Positions 1-5,791 of a DNA stretch of 24,905 nt are shown piece by piece. The DNA is taken from IMG/VR virus record IMGVR_UViG_3300025132_000273, positions 1-24,905 of that record; one strand, 5' to 3'. The position numbers and the translations under genes were made by a program. Each line of letters starts with the position of its first letter. Positions within the stretch are counted from its first letter, which is position 1. Below the pieces are notes generated by a model. That model was not told the origin of the DNA. It saw only the letters and a program-made list of their open reading frames with translations, and did not search any database. This stretch comes from a virus.

Positions 1-55
1 ACTTGGATAATCCTAAGCTGGTTAATAATTTTAGTGTTAGGTACTATTTAAAACT

Positions 56-292
56 ATGGAACATCCTTTAGTTCAACAGATTATAGAACTCTTTGATGGT
101 GTCCTTGTTGATGAATATGGTTGGAGACACTACAAAGTAAAAGGTAAAAATTATGACATTCGTTTTGACCCATCTCGTTTAGAGTGGGCTTGTGATTGTC
201 CTGCTTATACTTACAGATATAAGTTTAAGAAAAAGTATTGTAAACATATTTTACAAATACAAGATGAAAATTTTAACAGAAGGTATCAGTAG
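56..292 (+). CDS. SWIM zinc-finger-like protein (78 aa)
   Basis: Small protein whose C-terminal half carries the SWIM signature C-x-C-x13-C-x-H: C46, C48, C62 and H64, with the flanking pattern WACDCPAY...YCKHI. SWIM motifs bind one zinc ion and occur in DNA-binding or protein-protein contact proteins. Here the motif stands almost alone, after about 40 residues predicted to form a short helix and beta strands, so it is probably an adaptor or nucleic-acid-binding peptide rather than an enzyme. Stops in this frame just upstream (8-10 and further on) leave the ATG at 56 as the first start; no strong ribosome binding site is seen. The stop codon ends 5 bases before the first tRNA, so mRNA and tRNAs are probably co-transcribed. 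Motif call is good; function unknown. Confidence 0.75.
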   Translation: MEHPLVQQIIELFDGVLVDEYGWRHYKVKGKNYDIRFDPSRLEWACDCPAYTYRYKFKKKYCKHILQIQDENFNRRYQ

Positions 293-297
293 TGGCC

Positions 298-371
298 GTG
301 CTGGTGCCAGAGTGGTCTAATGGGGTGGATTGCAAATCCATTGTTCGTGAGTTCGAATCTCACCCAGCACT
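298..371 (+). tRNA. tRNA-Cys (GCA)
   Basis: Acceptor stem GTGCTGG (298-304) pairs fully with CCAGCAC (364-370), followed by discriminator U (371), which is the cysteine identity base. The anticodon loop TTGCAAA gives anticodon GCA. The T-arm is GTGAG/TTCGAAT/CTCAC. CCA is not encoded, so host or phage nucleotidyltransferase must add it. It is the first of three tRNAs in tandem. Confidence 0.95.
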
Positions 372-380
372 CAAACGTAA

Positions 381-403
381 CTTGTGTCGATGTTGACACG
401 AAG
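381..403 (+). other. Inter-tRNA hairpin, possible processing signal
   Basis: CTTGTGTC pairs with GACACGAAG around a six-base loop, with a single bulged G, in the gap between tRNA-Cys and tRNA-Ala. There is no U tract, so it is unlikely to be a terminator. It may help present the tRNA ends to processing nucleases. The structure is visible; the role is inference. Confidence 0.4.
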
Positions 404-406
404 TAT

Positions 407-479
407 GGGGCTGTAGCTCAGTTGGGAGAGCGCCTCCCTTGCACGGAGGAGGTCGCAGGTTCGACTCCTGTCAGCTCCA
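407..479 (+). tRNA. tRNA-Ala (UGC)
   Basis: Acceptor GGGGCTG (407-413) pairs with CAGCTCC (472-478) and includes the G3:U70 wobble (G409-T476), the alanine identity element. The anticodon loop CTTGCAC, closed by CCTCC/GGAGG, gives UGC. The T-arm is GCAGG/TTCGACT/CCTGT and the discriminator is A479. The acceptor sequence is identical to that of the tmRNA further right, so one alanyl-tRNA synthetase would charge both. Confidence 0.96.
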
Positions 480-483
480 CAAT

Positions 484-556
484 GCCAGAGTAGCTCAGTT
501 GGTAGAGCAAGTGATTTGTAATCACTAGGTCGTAGGTTCGAATCCTATCTCTGGCT
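484..556 (+). tRNA. tRNA-Thr (UGU)
   Basis: Acceptor GCCAGAG (484-490) pairs with CTCTGGC (549-555). The anticodon loop TTTGTAA gives UGU (Thr). The D-arm GCTCAGTTGGTAGAGC and T-arm GTAGG/TTCGAAT/CCTAT are canonical. CCA is not encoded. It lies only 4 bases after tRNA-Ala, so the two share a precursor. Confidence 0.95.
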
Positions 557-581
557 CACTATTAAATAAAGGATACAGACT

Positions 582-968
582 ATGATGTCTTTACAATGTA
601 ATAAATGTGGTAGATGGGTTGATAATGTTAGTGAAAGTACGAAATCAGTTACTTGTTCATATTGTACATTACAAGCCGTAGGTATGCCAGAAGAAAAAAC
701 TAAATCATACAAACCAACTGGTCGTCCTGCAGGATGGCACTTTATGAGTGAATTTGTAGATAAAGATGGGAATGTGTTTCACAAAGGTAAAGAACAACCT
801 GATTTAAAAGGTACTTTACCTCCTACTAAGATAACTAAAGCTAAGGTTAAAACTAAACGTAGGACTAAAGAACAAATACTTATCGATAGACATAACGAGA
901 AAAAACAAGCTCTGAAAAAAGCTATCAAGAAACAAAAAGATTTTTTAAATCATCAAGTAGGTAAATAA
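582..968 (+). CDS. Zinc-ribbon, Lys-rich protein (128 aa)
   Basis: The N-terminus has two CxxC knuckles (C6, C9 and C25, C28) that would form a zinc ribbon. A middle section with GRPAGWHF and FVDKDGNVFHKGKEQPDLKG resembles uncharacterised proteins of aquatic T4-like phages. The last 50 residues are very Lys/Arg-rich and probably helical, suggesting contact with nucleic acid or ribosomes. An AAAGGA ribosome binding site precedes the tandem ATGATG start; either Met could be used. It begins 25 bases after tRNA-Thr, and the stop abuts the next small ORF. The zinc ribbon is visible; a nucleic-acid role is inference. Confidence 0.75.
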   Translation: MMSLQCNKCGRWVDNVSESTKSVTCSYCTLQAVGMPEEKTKSYKPTGRPAGWHFMSEFVDKDGNVFHKGKEQPDLKGTLPPTKITKAKVKTKRRTKEQILIDRHNEKKQALKKAIKKQKDFLNHQVGK

Positions 969-1043
969 ATGTTCGAATTAATTGTAGTTTTTTTATTAGG
1001 GTATATAGCTATTAAAATGAATAATAATGATATGAGGTTTTGA
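969..1043 (+). CDS. 24-aa hydrophobic micropeptide
   Basis: The ATG starts directly after the previous stop (TAA then ATG). The product is one hydrophobic segment, FELIVVFLLGYIAI, followed by a short polar Asn/Met/Arg tail, consistent with a single membrane-spanning peptide. Its TGA stop overlaps the next start (TGATG), the translational-coupling arrangement seen throughout this segment. It could be a real micropeptide or a leader that couples translation. No family recognised. Confidence 0.45.
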   Translation: MFELIVVFLLGYIAIKMNNNDMRF

Positions 1044-1192
1044 TGAATGAAATAATGCATTTTTTTAAACACGTGATAGGTTTCTGTGGTGAACACTCAC
1101 ATCCTAGTCTTTTACTTTCAGGAGGAGTATTGTTAACAGCTATGGGACTCTATTGGACAAAATTTATCAACTTTTTTAAGGATATGTTTTAA
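1043..1192 (+). CDS. 49-aa putative membrane protein
   Basis: Starts on an ATG overlapping the previous TGA and ends on a TAA whose last base is the A of the next ATG. A basic/His-containing N-terminus (HFFKHVIGF) is followed by a hydrophobic stretch SLLLSGGVLLTAMGLYW and a basic amphipathic tail FINFFKDMF. One transmembrane helix is likely. The tight coupling on both sides supports a translated gene. Function unknown; a small holin-like or membrane-remodelling role cannot be told from sequence. Confidence 0.55.
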   Translation: MNEIMHFFKHVIGFCGEHSHPSLLLSGGVLLTAMGLYWTKFINFFKDMF

Positions 1193-1470
1193 TGGGATTT
1201 CAGGATAACTTATCGAAAAGAAACGGTAAATACAAACTAAAATCTAAGACTGGTAAAGTCCGTAAAAAAGGAACTTGTGTTTCTTGTGGACAAAATTCAT
1301 TAACTCGTGAGTTATTGTATGAATATAATACTGAAGATATGATTTTAGTTCGTCAATATATGGAAGACCATTTAACAACATATAGTAATCATCAAAGTAT
1401 GAAACCTATTTGGTGTGATGAGTGTAAAGCTCTAATTGAATATAAGAGTTCATTAAATGCAAGTAATTGA
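1192..1470 (+). CDS. Small zinc-ribbon protein (92 aa)
   Basis: Has a basic N-terminus (about 12 Lys/Arg in the first 27 residues), then paired CxxC motifs C29-C32 and C75-C78 that together could hold one zinc. The 40 residues between them are predicted mainly helical. The layout resembles small phage zinc-binding proteins that act on nucleic acid, but I recognise no named family. The start overlaps the preceding stop by one base, and the TGA stop lies inside the start of the deformylase gene (14-base overlap), so the two are translationally coupled. Confidence 0.65.
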   Translation: MGFQDNLSKRNGKYKLKSKTGKVRKKGTCVSCGQNSLTRELLYEYNTEDMILVRQYMEDHLTTYSNHQSMKPIWCDECKALIEYKSSLNASN

Positions 1471-2041
1471 TTGTTTAAAAGAAAATAATCCATATATAAA
1501 TCAAAAATTAAAAGAGGTAAGTGTAAATGAAGGATTGGATATTGCGAAAGACTTATTCAATGTCCTCACAAAACGGAAAGATGGTATTGGGTTGGCAGCT
1601 AACCAGGTTGGTATTGATGCTAGTGTTGCTGTCGTTAATGTTCGTGAACCTATAATATTAATTAACCCTAAGATTATAAAACAATGGGAACCTGTTCCTT
1701 ATTTTGAGGGTTGTTTATCATTTAAAGGTAAAAGTGTTCAGACTCAAAGATATTCTAATATAGTTATTAAGACTGAACAAGAAGAAGCAGAATGGTATTT
1801 TAGTGGAGCTCCTAATCCTAGTGATGGTAAAGGTAGTTGGGAAAAACAGGAACAGAATAAACACGACAAAGAATTAAGATTGTTAGAAGCTATATGTGTA
1901 CAACACGAAATAGACCATTTAAATGGAATGACAATCTCAGATAGACAAATAATAACTACAATCACGAATGAAGTAAAGGTCGGTAGAAATGACCCGTGTG
2001 TTTGTGGTAGTGGCAAAAAATATAAAAAATGTTGTATGTAA
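1457..2041 (+). CDS. def: Peptide deformylase with C-terminal SEC-C motif
   Basis: Removes the N-formyl group from nascent proteins, using a metal held by Cys and two His. All three family motifs are present: GIGLAANQ (residues 43-50), EGCLS (84-88; metal ligand C86) and HEIDH (150-154; H150, E151, H154). The core is therefore predicted active and has about the length of a compact phage or organellar deformylase. After a short linker the protein ends in a SEC-C motif (about 173-193: [18 protein letters not shown], with C181, C183, C192, C193), the zinc-binding tail best known from SecA. Phage deformylases are common in aquatic T4-like phages; the fused SEC-C tail is the unusual part. The neighbours are tRNAs and tmRNA, so this belongs to a translation-support block. 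Confidence 0.93.
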   Translation: MQVIDCLKENNPYINQKLKEVSVNEGLDIAKDLFNVLTKRKDGIGLAANQVGIDASVAVVNVREPIILINPKIIKQWEPVPYFEGCLSFKGKSVQTQRYSNIVIKTEQEEAEWYFSGAPNPSDGKGSWEKQEQNKHDKELRLLEAICVQHEIDHLNGMTISDRQIITTITNEVKVGRNDPCVCGSGKKYKKCCM

Positions 2042-2053
2042 CTACTTAACTAT

Positions 2054-2230
2054 ATGAAAAGATTTTTTAAAGCACTTGGTAAATTATTAGGATTGATATT
2101 TGTATCAATAGCTACATCATTTGTTTTAATTTTACTGCTACTTACCTTTATTGTAGCATTTTTAGTTGAGTTTTTAAAGGATTTTTGGAATGGATATACA
2201 AGAAATATTAGAAAAATTAGAGGAAGCTAA
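2054..2230 (+). CDS. 58-aa single-pass membrane protein
   Basis: A basic N-terminus (MKRFFKALGK) precedes a long hydrophobic segment (about residues 11-39, including FVLILLLLTFIVAFLVEFL) and a basic C-terminal tail (NGYTRNIRKIRGS). This is a typical single transmembrane helix with positive charge on both sides. It begins 12 bases after the deformylase stop and overlaps the next ORF by 41 bases in another frame. No family recognised. The hydrophobic profile and codon pattern support a real gene. Confidence 0.5.
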   Translation: MKRFFKALGKLLGLIFVSIATSFVLILLLLTFIVAFLVEFLKDFWNGYTRNIRKIRGS

Positions 2231-2333
2231 AGAAGAAGAAAATTGGGATTTAGTTCAGGAAGTAATAGAAATTATGATTGAGATGAACATTGATAATCCC
2301 TTTGATGAGTATCAAGACGAAGATTGGGGCTGA
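2190..2333 (+). CDS. 47-aa acidic helical protein
   Basis: A highly acidic small protein (IQEILEKLEEAKEEENW then an EVIEIMIEM helix and an acidic end DEYQDEDWG), probably a helical hairpin. The upstream GATTTTTGGA offers only a weak ribosome binding site. The last codons and the TGA stop lie within the 5' acceptor strand of the tmRNA (2326-2333). Processing of the tmRNA would therefore cut this message at its stop codon. Function unknown. Phage proteins of this size and charge are often inhibitors of host proteins, but nothing here shows that. Confidence 0.45.
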   Translation: MDIQEILEKLEEAKEEENWDLVQEVIEIMIEMNIDNPFDEYQDEDWG

Positions 2334-2733
2334 CCAGGTTTCGACAGATGTTCTTTGACAATAGAGTGCAGCAGAGTATGAGTAAACTCTTTAATAAGAC
2401 TCAACAAAACTCAAATGGCGATAAATCGCTACAAGGGTTAGTAATTGATTGGCATTTAGCTGAAAATGATGGTGATTGGAATAATCCTCCCATCTCAAAT
2501 TACGAACCAACTTACGCATACGCTGCTTAAGTTACTGAGTTATCTAACACTCGGTCATAAAATAAGTTAGATAAATGTCCTCAGTAGCTCTGGACGTTAA
2601 ACAGCTACCAGTCGTCAATCTGTAAACTGACCATAGTGGGTTGTAGGTTACTACTGAATTTGGAACCTAACTAAGCTGTGAATGACTCTATCGATTAAAC
2701 ATTTGGACGTGGGTTCGATTCCCACCAGCTCCA
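2326..2733 (+). ncRNA. ssrA: tmRNA (transfer-messenger RNA)
   Basis: Rescues stalled ribosomes and tags the stalled protein for proteolysis. The 5' end GGGGCTGACCAGGTTTCGAC and 3' end GGACGTGGGTTCGATTCCCA then CCAGCTCCA match the conserved tmRNA ends. Acceptor GGGGCTG (2326-2332) pairs with CAGCTCC (2726-2732) with the G3:U70 alanine signal. The tag frame most likely resumes at GCT 2459 and stops at TAA 2528-2530, giving 23 residues that begin AENDGDW and end YAYAA, the expected small hydrophobic protease signal. Just after the stop, TTATCTAAC (2540-2548) pairs with GTTAGATAA (2566-2574), and GTAGCT (2584-2589) with AGCTAC (2603-2608), as in the helices and pseudoknots of the family. CCA is not encoded. 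No SmpB gene is seen in the window, so host SmpB is presumably used. Confidence 0.95.
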
Positions 2734-2797
2734 CAATAAAAAAAATTACCATTTTGGGTAGTAACTAGATATTTATATAAACAAAGAAAAGGTAACT

Positions 2798-3316
2798 ATG
2801 AATAAGAATACTATATTATTAGGAATAGCTATTGTATTGATAACATATGCTAATGGCATTGTATCAACTAAATTTCTTAGCGATAAGAATATCCAACTGC
2901 AATCTCTGTTAGATGAAAATAAAAGACTAGCAGAAAAGTTGGATGAATATGAAACAGAAGGAATGCACGTGACCGTAACTATGTATCATCCTGTTCGTGA
3001 ACAAACGGATTCTACACCGAACATTCTCGCGGATGGAACGCGCATTAGAACTCAGGAAGCTTCTAACTACAAATTTATAGCGGTTAGTAGAAATCTGTTA
3101 AAACGATGGGGAGGTTGGTTAGATTACGGCGACTTTGTTTTATTAAAAGGAACTAAAGATAAAGATGGTGTGTACCAAGTACGTGATGCTATGAATGCTC
3201 GTTTCGTGAATCGAATCGATATTTTAGAATCACCAGGTACTAAACCTTATAAGTTTGAGACGGCTAAGATTACTCGTACGAACTTAACATACACTGGTGC
3301 TGAAGATACTAAATAA
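2798..3316 (+). CDS. Membrane-anchored 3D-domain protein, possible cell-wall hydrolase
   Basis: Residues 5-24 form an uncleaved signal anchor (ILLGIAIVLITYANGIV), followed by a short coiled-coil stalk (about 30-55). From residue 57 there is a 3D-type double-psi beta-barrel: start TVTMYHP, then LDYGDFVLLKG and VYQVRDAMNARFVNRIDIL, with acidic residues D112, D130 and D141 in the expected places. The 3D domain is shared with MltA-type lytic transglycosylases and Gram-positive cell-wall proteins. The likely site is the periplasmic face of the inner membrane, acting on peptidoglycan at lysis or entry. An AAAAGG ribosome binding site precedes the ATG. It stands alone between the tmRNA and the deazaguanine operon. 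Fold call moderately sure; activity unproven. Confidence 0.7.
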   Translation: MNKNTILLGIAIVLITYANGIVSTKFLSDKNIQLQSLLDENKRLAEKLDEYETEGMHVTVTMYHPVREQTDSTPNILADGTRIRTQEASNYKFIAVSRNLLKRWGGWLDYGDFVLLKGTKDKDGVYQVRDAMNARFVNRIDILESPGTKPYKFETAKITRTNLTYTGAEDTK

Positions 3317-3332
3317 AAATAAAAAATAACAC

Positions 3333-3361
3333 TTGACAAATAACAAATATTTTCGTATATT
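3333..3361 (+). promoter_or_regulatory. Sigma-70-type promoter of the deazaguanine operon
   Basis: TTGACA (3333-3338) is a perfect -35 box, followed by a 17-base spacer and TATATT (3356-3361) as the -10 box. Transcription should start near 3368-3370, leaving a leader of about 20 bases before queD. This is the best host-type promoter I see in the window, and suggests early expression by unmodified host RNA polymerase. Confidence 0.75.
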
Positions 3362-3371
3362 ATATACGAAA
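3351..3371. promoter_or_regulatory. Palindromic operator overlapping the -10 box
   Basis: TTTCGTATA (3351-3359) and TATACGAAA (3363-3371) are perfect inverted 9-base arms around TTA. The palindrome covers the -10 box and the start site, where a dimeric repressor would block RNA polymerase. It has no U tract and is AT-rich, so it is not a terminator. The regulator is not identified in the window. Confidence 0.6.
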
Positions 3372-3389
3372 AAAACAAAGGTTTTGTAA

Positions 3390-3833
3390 ATGAAATTCAA
3401 ATCAACTAAACGATTTGGGCCTATCACTACAGGTCATCGTCAATGGAAAGACAAAGGTCATTGTTCTTTCGTTCACGGATATGGAAGATATGTAAGACTA
3501 ACATTTGAAGCATCAGAACTTGATGAACGAGGTTGGGTTATGGACTTCGGTGATTTAAAAGATGTTAAGAAGTGGATTGAATCAGAGTGGGACCATAGAG
3601 TCCTGATTGCAGCTGATGACCCTTTACTATCTGATTTACAAGAACTAGAAAGTAAAGGTGGTATATATCTTAATGTACTTGATGATGGTTACTATCCTGG
3701 TATTGAAGAGTCCTGTCGTTATCTATATGACAAATTAAATCCAATGATAAAAGAAAAAACAAACAATCGTGTTGAGATTACACGAGTAGAAGTTTGGGAA
3801 CACGAAAACAATCACGCAGAATATGTCAGATAA
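3390..3833 (+). CDS. queD: 6-carboxytetrahydropterin synthase (QueD)
   Basis: Second step of 7-deazaguanine synthesis: converts dihydroneopterin triphosphate to 6-carboxy-5,6,7,8-tetrahydropterin. Catalytic residues are visible: C25 in HCSFVHGY, D68-H69 in the SEWDHR motif and E137 in RVEVWEHE. The GWVMDFGDLK strand-helix (48-57) is typical. The usual zinc triad is H-x(n)-H-x-H; here H16 and H29 are present, but the third position is Tyr (Y31, HGY instead of HGH). From memory the HGY form occurs in a marine/phage branch of QueD, so it may be a lineage trait rather than damage. First gene after the operator-controlled promoter; its stop overlaps the queE start by 11 bases. A second QueD-like protein lies at 5788. 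Confidence 0.9.
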   Translation: MKFKSTKRFGPITTGHRQWKDKGHCSFVHGYGRYVRLTFEASELDERGWVMDFGDLKDVKKWIESEWDHRVLIAADDPLLSDLQELESKGGIYLNVLDDGYYPGIEESCRYLYDKLNPMIKEKTNNRVEITRVEVWEHENNHAEYVR

Positions 3834-4569
3834 AAAATTACCAATAAATGAAATGTACACTTGTCTACAAGGTGAAGGTAAACTTCTAGGTATACCTCAC
3901 ATCCTGATTCGTGTAAGTGGTTGTAGATTACGTTGTCAGTTTGCTGACTCGTTTTGTGATACACCATATAGTTCTTGGAAACCCGAGAAAGGTATTTTTA
4001 CTTATCAAGATGTTCGAGAGTTTTATCAAAAAAATTCTCATATCAATCACACTATGATTACTGGTGGAGGTCCTACTTTGCATGCTAAAATGTTACAAGA
4101 GTTATGTAAGATAGGTAAAGAGTATTATCAAACCATCACAATAGAAACTGAAGGTAGTGAGTTTGTTTCTACTATGGCAGACTTAATTTCGTTATCTCCT
4201 AAGTTGTCAAATAGTACACCGAGACCTGGTACGATAATGTCTTATACAGGTAAAGTCGTTACTGAGGCTGATAAAAAGAAACACGAAAAGTGGCGTTGTA
4301 ATTATGAAGCTATGTCTCAACTTATCGAGAATCATCCTGATTATCAACTCAAACCAGTTATCTCAAGTGAAGAAGATTTAGAAGAAGTAAAAGAGTTACA
4401 AAGAATACTAGGTGTCCCTAATCATATGGTTTATCTAATGCCTGAAGGTCTCGAACGAAATCAACTAAATGAAAGACGAAAGTGGTTAACAGAACTTTGT
4501 GTACGTGAAGGTTACAACTTTACAGATAGATTACATATTATAACTTATGGAGATGAACGTGGGGTATGA
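3823..4569 (+). CDS. queE: 7-carboxy-7-deazaguanine synthase (QueE), variant cluster motif
   Basis: Radical SAM enzyme that contracts the pterin ring of carboxytetrahydropterin to 7-carboxy-7-deazaguanine. The N-terminal YTCLQGEGKLLGIPHILIRV pattern and the CDTPYSSW segment are QueE hallmarks. The [4Fe-4S] ligands read C34-x3-C38-x6-C45 rather than the usual C-x3-C-x2-C, a four-residue insertion in the cluster loop. The SAM-binding GGEP motif reads GGGP (81-84), losing the Glu. Length (248 aa) is normal to slightly long. Both changes sit in otherwise well-kept surroundings, so this looks like a functional phage variant. The start is inside the queD end; the ribosome binding site is weak, consistent with coupling. 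Confidence 0.9.
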   Translation: MSDKKLPINEMYTCLQGEGKLLGIPHILIRVSGCRLRCQFADSFCDTPYSSWKPEKGIFTYQDVREFYQKNSHINHTMITGGGPTLHAKMLQELCKIGKEYYQTITIETEGSEFVSTMADLISLSPKLSNSTPRPGTIMSYTGKVVTEADKKKHEKWRCNYEAMSQLIENHPDYQLKPVISSEEDLEEVKELQRILGVPNHMVYLMPEGLERNQLNERRKWLTELCVREGYNFTDRLHIITYGDERGV

Positions 4570-4780
4570 TTGGATAGGTTGGATAGGAACTGCTATGATT
4601 ATAGCAGGTTACTACTTCAACGCTAAAAAAATTAAAACTTGTTTTATTATTTGGGGATTAGGTAATGTAGCATTCTTGATATATGCTTATCTGATTGATG
4701 CACCACCTCAAATAGCTATAAGTGTCTTCGTAATTGGTATGAATGTTTTTGGATATAAACAATGGAGTAAAGATGAATAA
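4559..4780 (+). CDS. Three-helix membrane protein, SemiSWEET/PnuC-like
   Basis: About 73 residues with three hydrophobic helices: WIGWIGTAMIIAGYYF, CFIIWGLGNVAFLIYAYLI and IAISVFVIGMNVFGYKQW. Three-helix units with Trp/Gly/Asn-rich packing and a final GYKQW resemble half-transporters of the MtN3 clan (SemiSWEET, PnuC), which work as dimers or larger; I cannot confirm membership. Start choice: GGAG at 4549-4552 sits 6 bases before a GTG at 4559, the best-placed start. ATGs at 4547 and 4553 lie on or before that site and would add a few residues. It overlaps the queE end and is followed by folE at overlapping spacing. In this operon it may move a pathway base or precursor; that is inference. 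Confidence 0.65.
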   Translation: MGYDWIGWIGTAMIIAGYYFNAKKIKTCFIIWGLGNVAFLIYAYLIDAPPQIAISVFVIGMNVFGYKQWSKDE

Positions 4781-5405
4781 ACTAAAACACGCTAACGGAA
4801 ATCATCCGTTGACTGAACAAGAAAAACTTAAAATGATTGAACAAGCTGCTAAACACTACGGTGATTATATGTCAGCTCTTGGATTCGATTGGAGTGAAGA
4901 CCCTAACTCCTCTGAAACTCCTATCAGAGTGGCTAAAGCTTTTGTCAATGACTTGGCTTCAGGTGTGTATAGTGAACCTCCTAAGATTACAGCTTTCGAT
5001 AACGTCGATGGATATGATGGTATGGTCTTTCAAGGTAACATAACATTACATTCATTTTGTTCACATCATCATCTTCCCTTTATAGGACACGCTCACGTAG
5101 CGTATCTTCCTACTCCTGAGGGTAAAGTGATTGGACTAAGTAAGTTAAATCGTATTGTTGAGTTTTATGCTAGACGACCTCAAGTACAAGAGAACTTGAC
5201 AATGCAAGTACACGACCACATTCACGATGTATGTGAAGAAAACATTGGTGTTGCTGTATCTGTTGAGGCAGACCATATGTGTGCTTGTGTTCGTGGTGTC
5301 AAACATAATTCTACTATGAAGACATCTAAGTTGAGTGGTGAGTTTATGAACTACAAAAGTAATTCACGAGAAGAATTTTATAACTTTATAAGGGACTTGA
5401 AATGA
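4773..5405 (+). CDS. folE: GTP cyclohydrolase I (FolE)
   Basis: First step of the pathway: GTP to dihydroneopterin triphosphate plus formate. The zinc-site and catalytic segment SFCSHHHLPFIGHAHVAYLP (about residues 94-113) is intact, as are VIGLSKLNRIVEFYARRPQV and the distal CACVRGVKH segment (about 170-178) with the second zinc Cys and substrate-binding residues. The SETPIRVAKAFV motif is also typical. The start is set at ATG 4773, since GGAG (4764-4767) is 5 bases upstream; an in-frame ATG at 4743 lies inside the preceding gene and lacks a site. The 210-residue length is normal. Its TGA stop overlaps the next ATG. Phages that modify guanine often carry their own FolE to lift pterin flux. 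Confidence 0.96.
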   Translation: MNKLKHANGNHPLTEQEKLKMIEQAAKHYGDYMSALGFDWSEDPNSSETPIRVAKAFVNDLASGVYSEPPKITAFDNVDGYDGMVFQGNITLHSFCSHHHLPFIGHAHVAYLPTPEGKVIGLSKLNRIVEFYARRPQVQENLTMQVHDHIHDVCEENIGVAVSVEADHMCACVRGVKHNSTMKTSKLSGEFMNYKSNSREEFYNFIRDLK

Positions 5406-5791
5406 AAGAGTTTATAAGTTGGAATCTAATTGATGAAGCTGTTACTGATATAGCTTTTAATATTAAAAACACAAATAAAGATTTCAAAGGTGTTTATGGT
5501 ATACCTAGAGGCGGTTTGATATTGGCTGTAATGTTGAGTCATAAGTTAGATTTACCTTTGATAATGTCTAAAGATGAGTTAGATGAAAATAGTATCATCA
5601 TAGACGATATAGCAGATACTGGTAGAACATTATGGGATTTTCTTGAATATCAATCTTATGTTGTTACTATACACAAACACGAAAAAAGCATATTCAAACC
5701 TGATTATTCAGTTTTAGATAAAGGTGATAAGTGGATTGTCTATCCTTGGGAAACTGAAGACTCAGAAGAAATACAGGATTATTTAAAATGA
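5402..5791 (+). CDS. Type I phosphoribosyltransferase
   Basis: Transfers ribose-5-phosphate from PRPP to a base. The PRPP-binding motif IIIDDIADTGRT (65-76) is textbook, with the preceding VYGIPRGGLILA loop (31-42) supplying the other conserved phosphate contacts. At 129 residues it is a minimal purine-type enzyme, closest in appearance to guanine/xanthine phosphoribosyltransferases. Base specificity cannot be read from sequence. It is embedded between folE and the QueD paralogue with ATGA overlaps on both sides. A plausible job is recapture of the guanine that DpdA ejects, giving GMP and so GTP for FolE. Alternatively it could activate a deazaguanine base. Confidence 0.85.
   Translation: MKEFISWNLIDEAVTDIAFNIKNTNKDFKGVYGIPRGGLILAVMLSHKLDLPLIMSKDELDENSIIIDDIADTGRTLWDFLEYQSYVVTIHKHEKSIFKPDYSVLDKGDKWIVYPWETEDSEEIQDYLK

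Noticed and set aside
1744-2016. Minus-strand open frames opposite the deformylase and in many other genes
   Set aside because: They lie wholly opposite genes with clear family motifs, have odd Ser/Cys/Phe-rich composition and no ribosome binding sites.
2341-2370. TTGACA in the tmRNA and at about 392 as promoters
   Set aside because: Neither has a usable -10 box at 16-18 bases, and both lie in or beside structured RNA genes.
2324-2530. A 68-codon open frame at the tmRNA
   Set aside because: It runs through the tmRNA 5' domain, and only its last 23 codons are the tag frame. The conserved tmRNA ends explain the sequence.
2738-2768. Terminator after the tmRNA
   Set aside because: The short TTACC/GGTAGTAA pairing has no U tract on the plus strand; only the minus strand shows a U run, and no minus-strand gene is there to end.
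4743-4772. Upstream ATG for folE
   Set aside because: It lies inside the membrane-protein gene without a ribosome binding site; ATG 4773 has GGAG 5 bases upstream.
4837-5043. Plus-strand frame inside folE
   Set aside because: It is a shifted-frame shadow of folE, whose motifs are unmistakable.
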